DNA from: AP-15 sp963772295
GTDB lineage: Bacteria > Pseudomonadota > Alphaproteobacteria > ATCC43930 > CGMCC-115725
DNA length: 64,000 bases
Assembly: GCA_963772295.1 (NCBI GenBank)
Contig: CAVYWO010000002.1
Coordinates: 186,001 to 250,000, forward strand
Direction: 5' to 3'
The stretch's first letter is position 1. Each line of letters opens with the position of its first letter. A program made the position numbers and the translations under genes. Positions 60,797 to 64,000 of this stretch are shown one piece after another. Below the pieces are notes generated by a model. That model saw only the letters and a program-made list of their open reading frames with translations. It did no database searches and was not told where the DNA came from.

Positions 60797-61092
60797 CGCC
60801 GCCACCCGCAGAAGCCGACCCGGACCACCCCGAGGGTCTCGACGAGGCGGTCAGGCTGCGGCGCGGCCGGCGGGAGCGTTGGGAGCGCGAAGGCGAGCGA
60901 TCCGTCGGACGCAACCTGGCGATGATCGGGGCGCTGGGCTGGACCATCGTCACCCCGACGCTCATCGGAATTTTTGCCGGCCGCTGGCTCGACCGCGCGT
61001 TCGGGTCGGGGATCTTCTGGACGCTGGGGCTGCTCGTCGCCGGCCTGGCCCTCGGCTGCACCCTGGCCTGGAAGCGGATACATCGGGAATGA
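60793..61092 (+). CDS. atpQ: N-type ATPase subunit AtpQ (AtpI-like)
   Basis: The 99-residue protein has a charged N-terminal region (PDHPEGLDEAVRLRRGRRER) and two membrane helices (GRNLAMIGALGWTIVTPTLI GIFAGRWLD and IFWTLGLLVAGLALGCTLAW). It is the two-helix protein specific to N-ATPase operons, thought to assist ring assembly or ion homeostasis. Start GTG 60793; overlaps atpR. Confidence 0.85.
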   Translation: MTPPPAEADPDHPEGLDEAVRLRRGRRERWEREGERSVGRNLAMIGALGWTIVTPTLIGIFAGRWLDRAFGSGIFWTLGLLVAGLALGCTLAWKRIHRE

Positions 61093-61355
61093 CCGGCGCC
61101 TCGCTCGCCGTCGCCGCCGGGTTCGCCGGGCTCCTTGTCGGCGCCTGTTATTTCGCGGCATTGCGGCGGACCGCAGCGCTTTACGCCGCGGGCGGCGGCC
61201 GCCGCGCAGCGGCTGTCACCCTCCTTCGCATGGCCGGCGCAACCATCTTCTTCGCTCTCTTGGCGAGGCTCGGGGCGCTGCCGCTGCTGTCGTCCGTCCT
61301 CGGCTTTCTGCTGGCACGTGGGCTCGCACTGCGCACGTCGCGGCGGACCCCGTGA
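61089..61355 (+). CDS. atpR: N-type ATPase subunit AtpR
   Basis: The 88-residue membrane protein has three hydrophobic helices (GASLAVAAGFAGLLVGACYF AAL, AVTLLRMAGATIFFALLARL, ALPLLSSVLGFLLARGLAL) and Arg residues at helix ends (ALRR, LLR, LLAR), which in N-ATPases are proposed to face the paired c-ring carboxylates. Position between atpQ and atpB confirms the identity. ATG overlaps the atpQ stop. Confidence 0.85.
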   Translation: MTGASLAVAAGFAGLLVGACYFAALRRTAALYAAGGGRRAAAVTLLRMAGATIFFALLARLGALPLLSSVLGFLLARGLALRTSRRTP

Positions 61356-62038
61356 TGGCACCCTCCCCGCTGGCCAGCTCCGTCCTGCTGCGTCTGGGCC
61401 CGCTCGCCATCACCCGGCCGGTGGCGACGACCTGGGCAATCATGGCGGCATTGACCCTCCTTGCCCGGCTCGTGACGCGGCAGCTCAGGCTTCATCCGGA
61501 CCGGCGCCAGGCGGTGGTGGAGCTGATCGTCACATTGACCATGGCCCAGATCCGCGAGGTGATCCGCAAGAACCCGCGACCGTTCCTGCCGTTGCTCGGC
61601 ACGCTCTTCATCTTTCTCGCCACCGCCAACCTTTCCGGGGTACTGCCCGGGGTCGAGGCGCCGACCGGCAAGCTCGAGACCCCGGCGGCCCTGGCCCTCA
61701 TCGTCTTTCTGGCGGTCCATTATTTCGGCGTGCGCGCGCGGGGTCCCTTCGGCTATCTCGCCAGCTTCGCCGAGCCGAAGTTGATCTTCTTGCCGCTCAA
61801 CATAGTCTCCGAGGTGACCCGGACGTTTTCCCTGATGGTCCGCCTGTTCGGCAATGTGATGAGCGGAGAGTTCGTCACGGTGGTGGCGCTTGCCGGGCTG
61901 TTCGTCCCGATCCCGCTGATGGCCCTCGAGATCCTCGTCGGCTTGGTGCAGGCATATATCTTCACCATTCTCGCCGCGGTCTTCATTGGCGCCGCGGTCG
62001 ATGCCAACGAGCCGGAGGGAGCGGACCATGGACGTTGA
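61355..62038 (+). CDS. atpB: N-type ATPase subunit a
   Basis: The 227-residue membrane protein includes the essential arginine in TFSLMVRLFGNVMSGEFVTV and the C-terminal helix LEILVGLVQAYIFTILAAVF IGAAVDANEPE. It forms the stator ion channel against the c-ring. ATG 61355 shares a base with the atpR stop (TGATG); the 3' end overlaps atpE by 11 bases. The gene is complete. Confidence 0.93.
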   Translation: MAPSPLASSVLLRLGPLAITRPVATTWAIMAALTLLARLVTRQLRLHPDRRQAVVELIVTLTMAQIREVIRKNPRPFLPLLGTLFIFLATANLSGVLPGVEAPTGKLETPAALALIVFLAVHYFGVRARGPFGYLASFAEPKLIFLPLNIVSEVTRTFSLMVRLFGNVMSGEFVTVVALAGLFVPIPLMALEILVGLVQAYIFTILAAVFIGAAVDANEPEGADHGR

Positions 62039-62270
62039 CCAAATCAGCATCATTGCCGCCGCATTCGCCGTCTCGATCGGGTCGATCGGCCCCGCCTTGG
62101 CCGAAGGGCGCTCCGTCGCCGCGGCCATGGAGGCGATTGCCCGGCAGCCGGAAGGGGCCGGGACGATTTCGCGCACGCTGTTCGTCGGCTTGGCCATGAT
62201 CGAGACAATGGCGATCTATTGCCTGGTGGTCGCCCTGCTGCTGCTCTTCGCCAATCCCTATACCCGGTGA
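62028..62270 (+). CDS. atpE: N-type ATPase c subunit with altered Na+-motif
   Basis: The 80-residue hairpin has two carboxylates, Glu26 (GPALAEGRSVAAAMEAIARQ) and Glu59 (VGLAMIETMAIYCLVVALLL LF), the double-carboxylate signature of N-ATPase rings. The ion-binding motif around Glu59 is E-T-M-x-x-Y instead of the usual E-S-T-x-x-Y seen in sodium-binding rings, so a Ser-to-Thr and a Thr-to-Met change are present. Ion specificity is therefore open. Confidence 0.93.
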   Translation: MDVDQISIIAAAFAVSIGSIGPALAEGRSVAAAMEAIARQPEGAGTISRTLFVGLAMIETMAIYCLVVALLLLFANPYTR

Positions 62271-62271
62271 C

Positions 62272-62922
62272 ATGCACTTCGACTGGTCCACCCTGGTGCT
62301 GCAAACGGTCAATTTCAGCATTCTTGTCTGGCTGCTGCATCGCTTTCTCTATCGGCCGGTGCTGCGGCTGCTCGATGCGCGTCGCGCCGAGATCGACAAG
62401 CAATATGCCGAGGCGCAGCTGGCCGAGACCACAGCGAAGAACGCGCTCGCGGTCATCGAGGCCGAGCGCGCCGGCATAGCCGCCGAGCGCGCGGCGACGC
62501 TCGCACAGGCGTCCGCGCAGGCCGAGGCGCGGCGGGCGGCGCTCGATCTCGGGACCGAGATCGCCGGACGGCTCTGCGCCGAGGTGCCGATCGAGCTGCG
62601 CGCCGAAGCCTGGCTCGCCCGCATCGAGGAGCACTTGGCGGCGCTGCCGCAGAGCGAACGGGATGCGCTCTCGCAACAGCTTGCCGACGGCGCTCGGCTC
62701 AGGGTACTGACCGCAACGGCGCTGCCCGCCGAAACCGTCGAGGCTTGGCGGGCGCGGCTCAATAAAACGCTTGGCGACCGGATCGCCATTGGCTTCGACA
62801 CGGACCAGCACCTCGTCGCCGGTGCGGAGCTGCATTTTCCCAATGCCGTTCTGCGTTTTTCCTGGCACAGCGCGCTCGCGGCGATGCGGGCGGAACTCGC
62901 GGTCGATGGCGACGCTCGCTGA
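62272..62922 (+). CDS. atpF: N-type ATPase subunit b
   Basis: The 216-residue stalk protein has one N-terminal membrane helix (FDWSTLVLQTVNFSILVWLL HRFLYRPVLRLLDARRAEID), a long charged coiled coil (QYAEAQLAETTAKNALAVIE AERAGIAAERAATLAQA) and a C-terminal domain resembling subunit delta (LTATALPAETVEAWRARLNK TLGDRIAIGFDTDQHLVAGA ELHF), the typical fused b/delta form of N-ATPases. It begins one base after the atpE stop and overlaps atpA by 17 bases. Confidence 0.9.
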   Translation: MHFDWSTLVLQTVNFSILVWLLHRFLYRPVLRLLDARRAEIDKQYAEAQLAETTAKNALAVIEAERAGIAAERAATLAQASAQAEARRAALDLGTEIAGRLCAEVPIELRAEAWLARIEEHLAALPQSERDALSQQLADGARLRVLTATALPAETVEAWRARLNKTLGDRIAIGFDTDQHLVAGAELHFPNAVLRFSWHSALAAMRAELAVDGDAR

Positions 62923-64000
62923 CGAGCTGCAGGCTTGGCTCGGCCAAAACCGTCAGCGGATCGGGAATGTGGCGCTGGCGCCGCGGCTGGAGCAAGTGGG
63001 CCGGGTCGCCCGGGTCGGCGACGGGGTGGCAACGGTCGTCGGCTTACCCGATACCCGGCTTGACGAGCTCCTCGTCTTCGATGGCGGGGTGCGCGGTCTC
63101 GCGGTCGATCTCGGGGAAGCGACGATCGGCTGCGTGCTGCTCGGCGGCAGCGCCGGAATTGCCGCCGGCAGCATCGTCCACGGCACCGGCGAGGTGGCCC
63201 GAGTGCCGGTCGGCGATGCCCTGCTTGGGCGCGTCGTCGATCCGCTCGGGGCGCCGCTCGATGGCGGCGCTCCTGTTGCCGCAGAGACCCTTGCCGCGGT
63301 CGAGCAGCCGGCGCCGGCGATCGTCGACCGGGCATTGGTGACGCGCCCCTTGGCGACCGGGCTTCTGGTCGTCGATGCCATGATCCCGCTCGGTCGCGGC
63401 CAGCGGGAACTGATCATCGGCGACCGCGGCACCGGCAAGACGGCGATCGCCGTCGATACCATCATCAACCAGCGCTCGACCGGCGTGATTTCCGTCTATG
63501 CCGCCGTCGGGCAAAAGGCGTCGTCGGTCGCGCAAGTGATCGCGGCGGTGCGCCGCTACGGCGCGCCGGAACATTGTATCTTTGTGATTGGCGAAGCCGA
63601 TGCCCCGCCGGGATTGCAATGGCTGACACCCTACAGCGCCTGCAGCATGGCAGAATATTTCACGGCGCACGGCCGCGACGCGCTGTTGGTCATCGACGAC
63701 CTGACCAAGCATGCCGCCGCTTACCGCCAGATCTCCCTGCTGCTGCGCCGACCGCCGGGGCGGGAGGCGTACCCGGGCGATATCTTCTTCATTCATTCGC
63801 GCCTTCTGGAGCGAGCAGCAAGGCTCGGGCCCGAGCATGGCGGCGGTTCGCTCACCGCACTGCCGATCGCCGAGACCCAGGCCGGCAACATCAGCGCCTA
63901 TATCCCGACCAATCTGATCTCGATCACCGACGGCCAGATCTATCTCGACCCGCGTCTTTTCTACGAGGACCAGAAGCCGGCGGTCGATGTCGGGAAGAGC
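62906..64000 (+). CDS. atpA: N-type ATPase alpha subunit, incomplete at the window edge
   Basis: 365 codons are present. The N-terminal barrel (QVGRVARVGDGVATVVGLPD), the P-loop GDRGTGKTAIAVDTIINQRS and the nucleotide-binding core ALLVIDDLTKHAAAYRQISL LLRRPPGREAYPGDIFFIHS, followed by GSLTALPIAETQAGNISAYI PTNLISITDGQIYL, are typical of ATP synthase alpha. Start ATG 62906. The C-terminal bundle and the next gene (atpG expected) lie outside the window. Confidence 0.95.
   Translation, partial: MATLADELQAWLGQNRQRIGNVALAPRLEQVGRVARVGDGVATVVGLPDTRLDELLVFDGGVRGLAVDLGEATIGCVLLGGSAGIAAGSIVHGTGEVARVPVGDALLGRVVDPLGAPLDGGAPVAAETLAAVEQPAPAIVDRALVTRPLATGLLVVDAMIPLGRGQRELIIGDRGTGKTAIAVDTIINQRSTGVISVYAAVGQKASSVAQVIAAVRRYGAPEHCIFVIGEADAPPGLQWLTPYSACSMAEYFTAHGRDALLVIDDLTKHAAAYRQISLLLRRPPGREAYPGDIFFIHSRLLERAARLGPEHGGGSLTALPIAETQAGNISAYIPTNLISITDGQIYLDPRLFYEDQKPAVDVGKS

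Overview
The window is GC-rich chromosomal DNA of an alphaproteobacterium, probably of the Rhizobiales/Rhodospirillales type. This is inferred from GC and codon bias, an alphaproteobacterial-type initiator tRNA, a FixJ-like receiver, FixK/FNR-type sites and the character of the small secreted proteins. No ribosomal or other marker gene allows a firmer placement. Roughly a third of the genes carry an indel, an in-frame stop or a truncation. The window therefore mixes real decay (mobile-element graveyards, toxin remnants) with what may partly be base-level errors; only reads can separate the two.

Positions 1-15,500 are accessory DNA. A cargo zone (1-3,342) holds an HNH (McrA-like) endonuclease and a striking MazG-CHAT fusion. 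Next comes a phage-satellite-like replication block on the minus strand (3,860-8,939): AlpA-like HTH, Toprim primase, DUF3987 helicase-like protein, two related small proteins with internal 9-bp iteron-like repeats, a TSCPD-like protein, a Cys-rich protein and a DUF5681-like protein, chained by short overlaps. It ends near a tRNA-Glu 3' fragment (9,220) that looks like an attachment scar. An initiator tRNA-Met, an IS21 scrap, a duplicated Arc-like/tyrosine-integrase module with palindromic operators, tRNA-Ser(GCT) and a truncated P4-type integrase follow. Positions 13,400-18,500 hold a broken NxYGTT-repeat protein, a HigB remnant, a complete IS630 element and a LysR remnant.

Positions 18,500-30,200: a minus-strand operon (22,701 to 19,518) encodes a three-subunit cobalt thiocyanate hydrolase (or three-subunit nitrile hydratase), its P15K-type assembly factor, a deleted alpha/beta hydrolase and an isonitrile hydratase. 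These suggest detoxification or use of thiocyanate, nitriles and isonitriles. Then come a truncated AraC sensor domain, a secreted peptide, arsM cut by an intergenic repeat, dinB, a class III adenylate cyclase, a collapsed type I restriction locus and an aspartate-type aminotransferase.

Positions 30,200-43,100: hyuB-hyuA (N-methylhydantoinase), riddled with single-base indels, an amidohydrolase, an EF-hand protein, a VOC protein, a pyruvate-phosphate-dikinase fragment, an isoprenylcysteine-type methyltransferase coupled to glgP, and an orphan kdpA. Positions 43,100-50,800 form a second conflict/defence-like zone: a STAND-like ATPase, rmuC broken by an in-frame stop, a three-gene unit of unassigned function and a DUF433/DUF5615 toxin-antitoxin pair.

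Positions 50,900-64,000 look like a low-oxygen/energy-stress block: ppsA-pfkB diverging from a BON-domain gene across a perfect FixK/FNR-type site, VapBC- and TumE/TumA-type modules, a receiver, an HPF/RaiA ribosome-hibernation factor fused to a cold-shock domain, and an N-type ATPase operon (atpDCQRBEFA, running off the end). Imperfect FixK/FNR-type sites precede hpf and atpD. glgP, pfkB, ppsA, kdpA, hpf and the N-ATPase together fit energy saving under oxygen limitation or ionic stress.
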